The notes beneath the pieces were generated by a model, which saw nothing but the letters and a program-made list of their open reading frames with translations, did not search any database and had not been told where the DNA came from. A program made the position numbers and the translations under genes. A stretch of DNA of 37,538 nucleotides, taken from positions 1 through 37,538 of the forward strand of contig JAPORY010000074.1 in the NCBI GenBank assembly GCA_026709985.1, written 5' to 3'. How positions within the stretch are numbered: the stretch's first letter is position 1; each line of letters starts with the position of its first letter. Below, piece after piece: positions 1 through 8,460 of the stretch. Source of the DNA: Aestuariivita sp. (GTDB taxonomy: Bacteria; Pseudomonadota; Alphaproteobacteria; Rhodobacterales; Rhodobacteraceae).

Positions 1-152
1 GGAACGAGCCGATTTTGTGGAAAAAATGTGGTTCAAGCCTTGATTTTGTATTGGCTGGCTACATCTGTTATATTTCCACCTTTCGCCAATCGCACCCCTC
101 CATTATTTTTGCAAGCGGCTCGGTTATGTGAATTTATGTCTGAACTCAAGCA
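1..152. other. Non-coding flank downstream of the aldolase/epimerase gene
   Basis: No credible gene or terminator hairpin is visible here. It is the 3' side of the minus-strand sugar operon. Positions 100-121 hold one copy of a 22-bp element whose inverted near-copy lies at 37485-37506. Confidence 0.5.
100..121 (-). repeat. 22-bp element, inverted partner of 37485-37506
   Basis: On the minus strand this reads GAGCCGCTTGCAAAAA followed by TAATGG. The copy at 37485-37506 on the plus strand is identical except for one base (C for T at position 17 of the element). The flanks do not align. The match is seen directly. What the element does is unknown. Confidence 0.6.
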
Positions 153-818
153 CTAGGACTTGACATTTTTCTGGCCCGACTGTCCATAGTTTTTCTGGAA
201 CCAATTATAGCAGCGATCTATTTCCTCCTGCGGGATTTCTTCGACCGGGCCATGAATCATCGCCAGATGCGTTGTCTTTGCAGCCTCTTCCAAATATATT
301 GCGATATTCGTAGCCTCCGTCGCTGATTTACCCATCGTGAACACGCCATGCGCTTTCACAAGTACTGCGGACCCACCCTCGGCCGTTTCCAGGACCGCCC
401 TACCGGTATCGACCTCACCGGGTGTCGCATATTGAGAACACGGTACATCACGGCCAAGGATATGGGTAATGGGCGTTAAGATAGCTGGAATGCGTTCTCC
501 ACGTGCTGCGAAACTGCTCGCGTAAGGTGAATGCGTGTGAGCTATGCCGAAAACGTCATCGCGATGGCGGTAGATGTATAAATGAATACCGGTATCCACA
601 GATGGTTTCATCGTGCCTTCAATGACGTTTCCTTCGAGATTGACGACAACCATGGTATCTGGTGCCAAGTGCGCGAACTTAATCCCAGAGGGTTTGATGA
701 CAACAAATCCTGTTTCGGGATCTCGTGCAGAGACATTGCCACCAGAACCGACAACCAGATTGTTGCGAGGGAGTTCATGGTTTTGTTCGCAAACTTCGTC
801 TTTGAGTGCTTCCAACAT
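153..818 (-). CDS. Class II aldolase / L-ribulose-5-phosphate 4-epimerase family protein
   Basis: 221 aa, a full-length member of the zinc-dependent AraD/FucA family, cytoplasmic. The N-terminal GSGGNVSARD (24-33) and KPSGI (42-46) form the phosphate-binding site. H94 and H96 (AHTHS) and H157 (KAHGVF) are the expected zinc ligands. At the catalytic position the sequence is KPSVDTGIH with D75. Asp is typical of AraD-type epimerases, whereas fuculose-phosphate aldolases have Glu. The segment around 117-132 (THILGRDVPCSQYATPG) looks more like the aldolases and lacks the second catalytic Asp of AraD. Substrate and reaction are therefore open: epimerisation of a ketopentose phosphate, or retro-aldol cleavage. 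The ATG overlaps the stop of the upstream dehydrogenase gene (TAATG), so this is the last gene of a kinase-dehydrogenase-aldolase operon. It would pass the phosphorylated intermediate to the pentose phosphate pathway or to triose phosphate. Confidence 0.88.
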   Translation of the reverse strand: MLEALKDEVCEQNHELPRNNLVVGSGGNVSARDPETGFVVIKPSGIKFAHLAPDTMVVVNLEGNVIEGTMKPSVDTGIHLYIYRHRDDVFGIAHTHSPYASSFAARGERIPAILTPITHILGRDVPCSQYATPGEVDTGRAVLETAEGGSAVLVKAHGVFTMGKSATEATNIAIYLEEAAKTTHLAMIHGPVEEIPQEEIDRCYNWFQKNYGQSGQKNVKS

Positions 819-1861
819 TAGCTGGGTATTCCGTGTGGATAGATAACAATTTTCAAGGACTCTTCGGCCTTGGTCAACATTCGAAAGGCTTCAGCGCTGT
901 CCGTAATGTCGAAGCGATGAGAAATTGCATCTCGCGCATTGATACGTCCAGCTTCGAGAAGGCGAATGTAACTGTACGTATCGGTATGGTCTGAGGAATA
1001 ACGTGACGTGATCGTAATCTGGTCAAAGTAAGCCTTATGTCCGTTCTGAATCCAATCGGTTTCCGGTGATAAGGGCGCTCCGAGATGTAAGCAGCCGCCT
1101 ACTTCGACTAGTGCTTGTGCTTGCGCCCAAGCGGCGGAGAATGGAGCCGTTACAATCACCGTGTCCGCCAGACGCCTGTTGTTGAGCATCCGCATGGCCT
1201 CGACCGCGTCCTCTTCGTTTGGATTGATCGTGTGGGTTGCGCCGAACTGTCGCGCCTTGCCCAGTCGCCAGTTAGAGAAGTCAAGCGCAACAACTTTGCC
1301 AGCGCCGAAAAGAGGCGCCAGATGAATAAATCCTTGGCCCATAAAGCCCGCGCCAACCACCGCAACCGTGTCACCGGGTTGGATGTTGCAAACCTTAAGG
1401 CCGGATAGAACACAGGACCAGGGCTCAATCGTCACTGCTTCTTCGTCCGAAATAGCGTCAGACAGTTTATGGGTATCCATGGCCAAGTGTTGTGCAGTGA
1501 CTTTGAAATATTCGCAAACGCCGCCGGGATCAAGACGCATTGTCTTGTAAAATGGATCACGCGTAAAGTGCCCGCGACGACTGAGATGACTATCGATTCG
1601 GCCAACATGATGATTGACGAACACCCGGTCGCCGATCTTGTAGTCGGTGACATTTGCCCCCAACGCTACAACTTCCCCGCAGGGCTCATGTCCCAGCACC
1701 TTTGGTTCTGTCTTGTACCAAGCCATTGTTTCACTCCCGCAGAGACCACAGGCACGAGTCTTTAAGAGCATTTCACATTGGTCTATCTCGGGAACAGGTC
1801 GTTCTTCGAGTCGAATGTCATCGATTGTATACAGCACGGCAATGCGCATCATATTGGCCAT
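818..1861 (-). CDS. MDR-family zinc-type polyol/alcohol dehydrogenase lacking the structural zinc site
   Basis: 347 aa from the ATG at 1861. That ATG lies two bases beyond the kinase stop, and an in-frame TTG six bases upstream is less likely. The catalytic domain has C38 and C41 (ACGLCGSE), H58-E59 (GHEPCGE) and E147, the zinc-site residues of sorbitol/threonine dehydrogenase relatives. The NAD(P) Rossmann motif VVGAGFMG is at 168-175. The lobe that normally carries four structural-zinc cysteines in C-x2-C-x2-C-x7-C spacing is present in length but has R88, S91, S94 and D102 there, so this zinc is absent. The protein probably oxidises the imported polyol or sugar, or an intermediate, to a keto compound beside the kinase and aldolase/epimerase genes. 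The substrate cannot be read from sequence. Confidence 0.9.
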   Translation of the reverse strand: MANMMRIAVLYTIDDIRLEERPVPEIDQCEMLLKTRACGLCGSETMAWYKTEPKVLGHEPCGEVVALGANVTDYKIGDRVFVNHHVGRIDSHLSRRGHFTRDPFYKTMRLDPGGVCEYFKVTAQHLAMDTHKLSDAISDEEAVTIEPWSCVLSGLKVCNIQPGDTVAVVGAGFMGQGFIHLAPLFGAGKVVALDFSNWRLGKARQFGATHTINPNEEDAVEAMRMLNNRRLADTVIVTAPFSAAWAQAQALVEVGGCLHLGAPLSPETDWIQNGHKAYFDQITITSRYSSDHTDTYSYIRLLEAGRINARDAISHRFDITDSAEAFRMLTKAEESLKIVIYPHGIPS

Positions 1862-1863
1862 TT

Positions 1864-3363
1864 TCAATCTCGCCTTAACTCAAGTGCTCGCAACGCATCT
1901 GAGAGGGCTTGAAAGCGATCAAACACCGCGTTGTAGGCGGTGTGGTGCTCCGGATTACTTCCGAACCGGTTGATGCAATGGTCGCGTTTTGAAAGATCTA
2001 TGGGGTCCTGGCCGGTGGCCGCTGCCGCACCGATACATGCGGCGCCCCAGAGACCGAGATCTGACGTTGAATTGACGAGTACATCCTGCCCAATAACATC
2101 CGCGATGATGTGACACCAAACGGCATTCCGAGCACCCCCTCCAGTAAGATGCACCGGCACTGCCGGCAATTTGCCTTCGCTCATGCAGCAGTGCCTGAGG
2201 CTGAGTGCCGTGCCCTCCATAACGGCACGGCCGAGGTCTGCCTTTGTTGTGCTCGCTGACATGCCAAGGAAACCTGCTCGGATATTCGGCGCAACAAAGG
2301 GCGCACGCTCTCCGTTCAGGTACGGAAGGAATGTTATGCCGTTTGCCCCGACCGGCACATCAACCACCAATGTGTTTAATTTATCCGCCATCACGCTTGT
2401 TCTATCCCCGCCTAAACTCTGCGGATGTAGATTTGCGAACCAGTCGAATGCGGTCGCCCCTGTAGCAGGTGCCAAAACTCTGACCGGCATGTCTTTGGTC
2501 GAGTGCATCACCGTCGCAGCCAGCGGCTTGTCTGTGGGCGTGATCACGTCCGTCAGAATGTTGACGACGGCGGTTGTTCCCATGATCATCATCATCTCAC
2601 CAGGCTTGGATAATCCCATGCCCACAATCATCGCTCCGAGATCCAAAGTTGGAACGGACACAGGTAGACCCATTGGTAATCCTGTGTCTTGCGCGGCTTG
2701 CTTCGTGAGTGAACCCAGAATTTCGGTTGCCCGGCGTGGTTCGGGTAGACGACTACGCAACTCCTCACACTGTAAATGTGAAAGAGAATCGCCGTATGTG
2801 CGTATATCAAAGTCGAAGAACGGGATTGTAGCGTTTGAGAAATCTATCCCGATTTCCCCAGTAAGCCGCTGTCCTATAAAATCACCGCAGGTTACAACAT
2901 GCGCTGTCTTGGCAGCAGCGTCAGGATCATATTTGCGCATCCATCTCCAACCGATTGCCGATGTTCCTGGCCAAAGTGCTGTGTTGCATCCTTGACCGAC
3001 GGCCCTCAATGCGCCGGACGCGTCCAGTACTGAGAGATCCGCAACAGCTTCTTTTCGCATATCCGACCAAAGAATTGCGTTACGAACGGGTGTTCCATCC
3101 GTGTCAAGAGCCCAACATCCATCACCTTGTGCGGCAACTCCAAGGCTAAGAAACGTGCAATCAATGCATTTATAGTTTACGGACGCCAAGCAGTGCACGA
3201 CGTTCGCCCAAACGTCCTCCATGTTCTGTTCATTGGAGCCATCGGGTCCGCGAAGTATTTTCGAAGGAACTTCTTCTGATGCGATGGCTGTGCCGTCGTG
3301 CGTATAAGCGGCGGCCTTTACGGCAGTCGTTCCAACATCAAGGCCGAGCCAGACGTCTGACAT
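1864..3363 (-). CDS. FGGY-family carbohydrate kinase
   Basis: 499 aa, the usual length for this family of sugar and polyol kinases. The N-terminal phosphate-1 loop LGLDVGTTAVKA (6-17) and the substrate-side motif QGDG (79-82) are present. The catalytic-base region VPTLDLGAM holds D241, and the ATP-binding C-terminal half has LTGGGARNAVW. QGDG resembles erythritol- and xylulose-type kinases more than glycerol kinase, but that is only a resemblance. It would phosphorylate the ketose or polyol made by its neighbour. It is the first gene of the minus-strand operon, with a good ribosome binding site (AGAGGG before the ATG). It diverges from the binding-protein gene across 117 bp, which suggests shared control. 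No regulator gene lies in the window. Confidence 0.92.
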   Translation of the reverse strand: MSDVWLGLDVGTTAVKAAAYTHDGTAIASEEVPSKILRGPDGSNEQNMEDVWANVVHCLASVNYKCIDCTFLSLGVAAQGDGCWALDTDGTPVRNAILWSDMRKEAVADLSVLDASGALRAVGQGCNTALWPGTSAIGWRWMRKYDPDAAAKTAHVVTCGDFIGQRLTGEIGIDFSNATIPFFDFDIRTYGDSLSHLQCEELRSRLPEPRRATEILGSLTKQAAQDTGLPMGLPVSVPTLDLGAMIVGMGLSKPGEMMMIMGTTAVVNILTDVITPTDKPLAATVMHSTKDMPVRVLAPATGATAFDWFANLHPQSLGGDRTSVMADKLNTLVVDVPVGANGITFLPYLNGERAPFVAPNIRAGFLGMSASTTKADLGRAVMEGTALSLRHCCMSEGKLPAVPVHLTGGGARNAVWCHIIADVIGQDVLVNSTSDLGLWGAACIGAAAATGQDPIDLSKRDHCINRFGSNPEHHTAYNAVFDRFQALSDALRALELRRD

Positions 3364-3480
3364 GTTACCCTCTGATTCGTTTCACTATATCTGAAGAAAA
3401 ATTCATCAGTTGTAAACTCCTCTGTTTTCTGTCAGAGATCGGAAGACGGTAGAGAAATATTTTGATAAGGGAGAATCATC
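3364..3480. promoter_or_regulatory. Divergent intergenic region between kinase operon and ABC importer
   Basis: This 117-bp gap must hold promoters for both the catabolic operon and the transporter. Strong ribosome binding sites sit at each edge: AGAGGG on the minus strand, and AAGGGAGAA about 6 bases before the ATG at 3481. A short inverted repeat CTCTG-N8-CAGAG lies near 3420-3437 and could be an operator, but it is weak. I could not assign -35/-10 boxes with confidence. Confidence 0.45.
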
Positions 3481-4452
3481 ATGTGGAATTATATATCTGC
3501 TTTTGCTGTTGTGATCGGTTTGACAGTAACAGTGCCTGTTTTTGCGGACGGCCACCTGAGTCTTGAAGGAAAAACGATCGGTGTGGCTGTCGTCGGAACT
3601 CAGCACTTTTGGGATCGCGAAGCGTTCAACGGCGCTACAAGCACCGTTGAAAATCTTGGGGGGACGGTTGTGCCTGTCGACGGCGGTCGCGACAATCAAG
3701 TTCACGCTGATAATCACGACATCCTTCTCAATAGCGAGGTCGACGCCGTGATTTCAATCCTAGGCGATGGTGCCGTTGAACCTAAGTTCGAAGCATTAAA
3801 GAACGCCGGTATCCCTGTCTTCACTGTGGACCATCCCAGCCCGCATGCGGTTAATAATACCACGTCCGACAATTACTACATGGGCACTACGATTGGCCGC
3901 TATATGGCCGATGCGATCGGTGGCCAAGGTAAAGTGGCCGTTTTCAATGCGTTCGAGAATGCTTTGCGCATCTGCGGTATTCGTGCCGGTTTATGGAAGT
4001 ATGTCCTTCAGGATTATCCTGGTATTGAAATTGTGCAACCCGAATTGGCCGAAGAGTTTGCAAATGCCCCGGAAGATGCGCGTAAGAAAACACTCGATTT
4101 GTTGAGTCAATATCCCGAAGGCACACTGGACGCGATCCATGTCGGTTGCTGGGACCAGCCAGCGATCGGTGTCGTTCAAGCACTCGAAGAAGCTGGTCGC
4201 ACAGACATTGTGGTTACGGCCCTTGATGGAGGACCTGACACGCTGGAAATTATGGCGGAAGATGGAACGCCTTTTGTAGCCAATGTCGCTCAGCAGCCAA
4301 ATTTAATCGGATCGACTTCTGCGATGAACGTCGCTCGTCATTTTGCTGGTGAATCCCTACTGCCGCAAACCTACGTGGATGTTGTTCCCGTAAACGGTCA
4401 AGCAGAAGCAAAAGCAACCCATGAGGCACTCGGTTACGGTTCGCTTGATTAA
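3481..4452 (+). CDS. Sugar ABC transporter periplasmic substrate-binding protein (CUT2 type)
   Basis: 323 aa. The N-terminus is a Sec signal peptide: a short hydrophobic stretch ending PVFA, with probable cleavage before D23. The rest is a ribose-binding-protein-like fold (Peripla_BP_4): an opening strand KTIGVAVVGTQHFW, the hinge-side segment IPVFTVDHPSP and the C-terminal lobe with VVTALDGGPDTLE. It would capture the sugar or polyol in the periplasm and deliver it to the two permeases encoded downstream. It is first in the plus-strand operon and is followed by a hairpin with a T-run (4470-4503), which would keep binding-protein mRNA in excess over the transporter genes. The ligand is unknown. 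The divergent kinase and dehydrogenase genes point to a pentose, tetritol or pentitol. Confidence 0.92.
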   Translation: MWNYISAFAVVIGLTVTVPVFADGHLSLEGKTIGVAVVGTQHFWDREAFNGATSTVENLGGTVVPVDGGRDNQVHADNHDILLNSEVDAVISILGDGAVEPKFEALKNAGIPVFTVDHPSPHAVNNTTSDNYYMGTTIGRYMADAIGGQGKVAVFNAFENALRICGIRAGLWKYVLQDYPGIEIVQPELAEEFANAPEDARKKTLDLLSQYPEGTLDAIHVGCWDQPAIGVVQALEEAGRTDIVVTALDGGPDTLEIMAEDGTPFVANVAQQPNLIGSTSAMNVARHFAGESLLPQTYVDVVPVNGQAEAKATHEALGYGSLD

Positions 4453-4469
4453 TATTTTTGATCTGAATT

Positions 4470-4503
4470 GGGGTCGGTGGTCTTTTCCCGCCGCCCCCTT
4501 TTT
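4470..4503 (+). terminator. Attenuating terminator between binding-protein and ATPase genes
   Basis: GGGGTCGGTGG (4470-4480) can pair with CCGCCGCCCCC (4488-4498) across a 7-nt loop, with one mismatch and one G-T pair, and is followed by TTTTT. It sits inside the ABC operon between the first and second genes. Partial termination there is a common way to make more binding protein than membrane components. Confidence 0.7.
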
Positions 4504-4523
4504 GGGCAGAAAAGCTCGTACCG

Positions 4524-6050
4524 ATGTCACTCCAATGTGCATTTTCTCTGCAGGGAGTAACGAAGGAATTTCCAGGTGTTCGTGCGCTTGATAATGCCTC
4601 CTTGGATGTACGAATTGGTGAAGTTCACGGACTAGTCGGTGAAAATGGTGCCGGTAAATCCACCGTAGTTAAGGTTTTGGCGGGTGTGTATCAGCCCGAT
4701 GCAGGGTTGGTGAAAATTGGTGGGGAAACACTGTCTCCACTTACACCTGACTCCGTTCATGCGGCCGGTATCCGCTTCGTTCATCAAGAGTTGCATCTTA
4801 TTCCGCATTTTACCGTTGCCGAGTCTGTTTTCTTGGGACAGGAGCGATCGCATCGTCTTGGTCTCGACAACAAGGCGATGCGCGAAAATACCAAAGCTTT
4901 CCTGCAGAGTATGCTTGGCGTTGATATACCGAGCAATCGTCTTATTCGAGATCTGACAACCGCGGAGCGCAAACTGGTACAGATTGCCCGCGCTTTGATT
5001 GATGAGGTTGCAAAGGTTGTAGTCTTTGACGAACCGACCGCACCGCTCGCCAGCGATGAAATTGAAACCGTCATGAGTGCAATTCGTCGCCTTGCGGAAC
5101 AAGATATCGCAATTCTTTACGTCTCCCATTACCTTTCTGAGATTACCGATATATGCGATCGAGTCACGGTATTCCGACAGGGAAAGACGGTGAAGGTTTT
5201 TGATACTATAACAGAGCATAGTGGTCGCGATCTCGTCTATGCTATGGTTGGGAGGAACATTGCGGATATGTTCCCAGCCAAAGGTGATCGTGCTAAAGGT
5301 CCGGGTTTGGAAGTCACTGGGCTCAGCGATGGTAGCGCTTTCGCAGATATTTCACTGAGTGTGGAAAAGGGAGAGATTTTCGGCATTGCCGGGCTCATTG
5401 GTTCAGGTCGTGAAGAATTGATTGATACGATTTACGGTTTGAGGAAGGCGCAGACCGGCACTTTTCAGCTTGAAGGTGAGCCGTTAATAATCAAAAGTGC
5501 CGCGCAGGCAGTTGATGCCGGGATTGTTCTTGTTCCGCGTGATCGCCGCCACGATGGTCTCGTTTTGTCAATGACGATGGCGGAAAACGTAACACTTGCA
5601 ACGTTGGACCAGAACGCCTCGTTCGGTCTGGAAAACCGACGCTTAGCGCGCGAACGCACCGAAGCTCAGATCACAGCTCTTGATATTCGACCACCAAATC
5701 CCGATACCGTGACTCGGCTTTTAAGTGGCGGCAATCAACAAAAAGTGATCCTGGCACGATGGATGGTCACGTCCGCTCGTGTTTTTATATTTGACGACCC
5801 GACGATCGGGGTTGATGTCGGTGCGAAATCAGAAATTTATCAACTCATCAATGACCTTGCTGCGAGTGGTGCGTGTGTCATCGTATCTTCGTCCGATCCG
5901 GTGGAACTCCAGGGAATCTGTGATCGCATCGCAATCATGATGCGTGGTGAAATCATTGGAGAGCTCCAAACCGAAGAACTGAGCGTTGATGAACTCGTTT
6001 CTGCGATCACAGGTGCCAAGTACATTAAGAACTTAACCGATGTCAATTAA
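4524..6050 (+). CDS. Sugar ABC transporter ATP-binding protein, tandem nucleotide-binding domains
   Basis: 508 aa, the length of RbsA/XylG-type proteins with two fused ATPase domains. Domain 1 has Walker A GENGAGKST, a degenerate signature (LTTAE) and Walker B VVFDEPTA. Domain 2 has the degenerate Walker A GLIGSGREE usual for the CUT2 family, a canonical signature LSGGNQQK and a Walker B region IFDDPTIGVDVG, with Asp where the catalytic Glu usually sits. It would power import through the two permeases at the inner membrane. The next gene starts 11 bases before this one stops, so translation is coupled. Confidence 0.94.
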   Translation: MSLQCAFSLQGVTKEFPGVRALDNASLDVRIGEVHGLVGENGAGKSTVVKVLAGVYQPDAGLVKIGGETLSPLTPDSVHAAGIRFVHQELHLIPHFTVAESVFLGQERSHRLGLDNKAMRENTKAFLQSMLGVDIPSNRLIRDLTTAERKLVQIARALIDEVAKVVVFDEPTAPLASDEIETVMSAIRRLAEQDIAILYVSHYLSEITDICDRVTVFRQGKTVKVFDTITEHSGRDLVYAMVGRNIADMFPAKGDRAKGPGLEVTGLSDGSAFADISLSVEKGEIFGIAGLIGSGREELIDTIYGLRKAQTGTFQLEGEPLIIKSAAQAVDAGIVLVPRDRRHDGLVLSMTMAENVTLATLDQNASFGLENRRLARERTEAQITALDIRPPNPDTVTRLLSGGNQQKVILARWMVTSARVFIFDDPTIGVDVGAKSEIYQLINDLAASGACVIVSSSDPVELQGICDRIAIMMRGEIIGELQTEELSVDELVSAITGAKYIKNLTDVN

Positions 6051-7014
6051 TCCGGTGCGTCATCGACACAGAAGCGAGATCATTGGTTATCTGCCATTGA
6101 TTATTTTCGCTGGTGTTCTGCTCTATATCGGCTTGAATGCGCCGAATTTCCTGACATTTCGCAACCTTGAGCTCATTTTGATGCAGAGCCTGCCTACTAT
6201 GCTTGTTTGTGCCGGGCTTGGCGTGGTTGTCATGGCTGGTGGTGACGATGTGGTTTCTGGCGGAATTGACCTGTCGATACCAGCGACGGCGGTTCTGTCG
6301 GCCGGCACTACCGCCGTCATGTTAACTCAAGGATATCCACTTATTGTCTGTGCATTCGTGGCTTTTCTTGCCTGCATGATCGTGGGGTTCTTGAATGCGG
6401 CCCTCGTCACGCGCATTGGTATGACGCCGCTCTTGACAACGCTTGCCATGTTTGTTGCGGTCGTTGGCGTAAACAATGTCATAACATCAAGTCGCCGCAT
6501 CAATGTCGATCATCCGTTGATCGTCGCTCTGCGCTCCCAAGACGTCTTTGGAATCCCTCTCGGCATTGCTGTCGTCGCCGTGGTGCTTGTGATCATCTAC
6601 TTCGCTACGCACCAAACACGCTGGGGTCTTCACTTGCAAGCAGCAGGGGGCAGCCGAGATGCTGCCGAGATATCAGGCTTGCCGGTACGCTGGCTCTTGG
6701 GGCAGACTTTTGTGCTTGCGGCCTTTACTGGCTTCATTTGTGGATTCTTTGTCTTGGCGCGGGGATCGGGTAGTTCACCGGGCGTGCAGGATAACTTGAT
6801 GATCGAAATGATACTCGCCACCTTTCTCGGAGCTGCGTTTTCTGTACGTCGTGTTGTCACAATGTGGGGTGCTGTCTTAGGGGCAGTGCTCGTCGCGGCC
6901 ATTTCGATTGGCTTTAAATCAATGGGGGTTAATGTTTTCTGGACGGGCCTAATTAAGGGATCGCTGATTGTGATCGTTGTGGCATTTGCCGCATTGGCAC
7001 GACGAGGGCGATGA
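6040..7014 (+). CDS. Sugar ABC transporter permease 1 (RbsC-like)
   Basis: 324 aa with about eight to ten hydrophobic membrane segments and the family signature near residues 64-88 (MAGGDDVVSGGIDLSIP), followed by GFLNAALVTRIGMTPLLTTL. It belongs to the BPD_transp_2 family. It overlaps the ATPase gene by 11 bases and the second permease by four (ATGA). With the second permease it probably forms a heterodimeric channel. Two distinct permeases in one CUT2 system are common but not universal. Confidence 0.93.
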   Translation: MSINPVRHRHRSEIIGYLPLIIFAGVLLYIGLNAPNFLTFRNLELILMQSLPTMLVCAGLGVVVMAGGDDVVSGGIDLSIPATAVLSAGTTAVMLTQGYPLIVCAFVAFLACMIVGFLNAALVTRIGMTPLLTTLAMFVAVVGVNNVITSSRRINVDHPLIVALRSQDVFGIPLGIAVVAVVLVIIYFATHQTRWGLHLQAAGGSRDAAEISGLPVRWLLGQTFVLAAFTGFICGFFVLARGSGSSPGVQDNLMIEMILATFLGAAFSVRRVVTMWGAVLGAVLVAAISIGFKSMGVNVFWTGLIKGSLIVIVVAFAALARRGR

Positions 7015-8000
7015 CGGACATGAAGATATCGACGAGTCCGAACATGATTTGGATCCTGTTGCAACGCTTTGGCTTTCTCGTTGTTTTTGCCGCATTTTTT
7101 TGCCTTTTTGCCGCGTGGAACCCAGTCTTTTTGCAAGGCGGCAACCTTTTGAATGTCATTGAGGGATCCGCCGTCCTGATGATCATCGCTTTGGGGATGA
7201 CTCTCATTGTGGCAACGGGCGGTATTGATCTCAGTGTCGGTATCGCATTAGACTTTGGAGCTGCCTTTGCTGTTGTCGCTATGAAGAGCTATGGCATGGA
7301 TTGGTTTGGTGCCGCTTGTGCGGGGCTGATTGGCGGTTCCATTATCGGTCTATTTAATGCGTCTCTCGTGATTGGTTTGCGTGTCAGTCCGTTTCTAGCG
7401 ACACTTTCAACCTTCTTCATTGGCTCTTCTGTGCAGCGGATCTTTACAAACGGGGGCGGCCCGATTTCACATCGACGCATGCCCGAAGAGTTCCGAAACT
7501 TGGCCATTGGCGACGTTTACGGTGTTCCGACCGAAGCGGTTATCGCCATAGTTCTCGTGGTTCTTTATTTCTTGATCTTGGAACGCTCAATCTGGGGTCG
7601 TCGAATTCATGCAATGGGCATGCAGCGATCCGCAGCTATTATAGCCGGTATTCGTGTCAATCGTATCCTGCTTCTGTGCTTTATTGCGGCCTCCGTGACC
7701 TGCGCTGTGGGTGGATTGATCGCGGCAGCAAACATTCGGATGTTCACGCCTCTGTCCGGGTTCTCTTATCTACTTGACGCAATTGCGGCCGTGTTTATCG
7801 GAGCTGCTTTGCATCCTCGCGGTCGACCAAACGTTTTGGGCACGCTCGCGGGTGTTTTGTTCCTCGGTATGGTAGCAAATGGCTTGAATTTAATGGGTCT
7901 TAATTTTAACATCAAGGACGCGCTTCAAGGTATCATTCTGGTGTCCGCCCTCGCACTGGCTGTGGCTCAACAACGAGCACGCAACCGATTGGTATCTTGA
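7011..8000 (+). CDS. Sugar ABC transporter permease 2 (RbsC-like)
   Basis: 329 aa BPD_transp_2 permease. The conserved loop MTLIVATGGIDLSVG is followed by the GLFNASLVIGLRVSPFLATL segment. It has multiple hydrophobic helices and a basic C-terminus. The start overlaps the stop of permease 1 (ATGA). It is the last gene of the importer operon. No terminator is obvious downstream, where the DNA becomes non-coding and then IS-derived. Confidence 0.93.
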   Translation: MTDMKISTSPNMIWILLQRFGFLVVFAAFFCLFAAWNPVFLQGGNLLNVIEGSAVLMIIALGMTLIVATGGIDLSVGIALDFGAAFAVVAMKSYGMDWFGAACAGLIGGSIIGLFNASLVIGLRVSPFLATLSTFFIGSSVQRIFTNGGGPISHRRMPEEFRNLAIGDVYGVPTEAVIAIVLVVLYFLILERSIWGRRIHAMGMQRSAAIIAGIRVNRILLLCFIAASVTCAVGGLIAAANIRMFTPLSGFSYLLDAIAAVFIGAALHPRGRPNVLGTLAGVLFLGMVANGLNLMGLNFNIKDALQGIILVSALALAVAQQRARNRLVS

Positions 8001-8460
8001 GAAGTGCAAAGAACGGGATATAGTTAAATCTGATATTGAAATTCGAAATGGAAATGCTATTGCCCCCCGCTATCTTTCCATGCGTAAAAGGTTCATTAAG
8101 CTTAATCTCTTTTTATACAATTTCATCGGTTGATAACATGTCCGAATCCGATATTGCAAACAGCGGCAAAAGTTTCTGACGCCGACGATTTAAGAAGCGT
8201 AAACTGCAAACGCAGACGAATGAAGTAAAGTTACCGAGGTCGTAATCCTGATCGTAATTCTAATTAATTAACTCATAATAGAGTTGATGCAACAATTGTG
8301 AAACAGTTATACGTTTTGTGGCAGCAATTTCCTCAAGCGCCCATTCCACTCCAAAATGCCTAAAGATTTGGTAGTATTTTACAAGAGTGTCGATCTATAT
8401 ATCGTATGTTGGTCACAGAAGTAAGATAGTACCGTTTTGCTTACGGATTAGGAGATTATC
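8001..8460. other. Intergenic, nothing recognised
   Basis: AT-richer DNA between the importer operon and the IS30 remnant. I see no gene, RNA or convincing terminator. It may include the decayed left end of the IS, but no terminal inverted repeat could be matched. Confidence 0.4.

Noticed and set aside
2171-2995. Long open frame on the plus strand (274 codons) opposite the FGGY kinase gene
   Set aside because: It is antisense to a clearly recognised kinase, has no domain, and its length follows from the codon pattern of the real gene.
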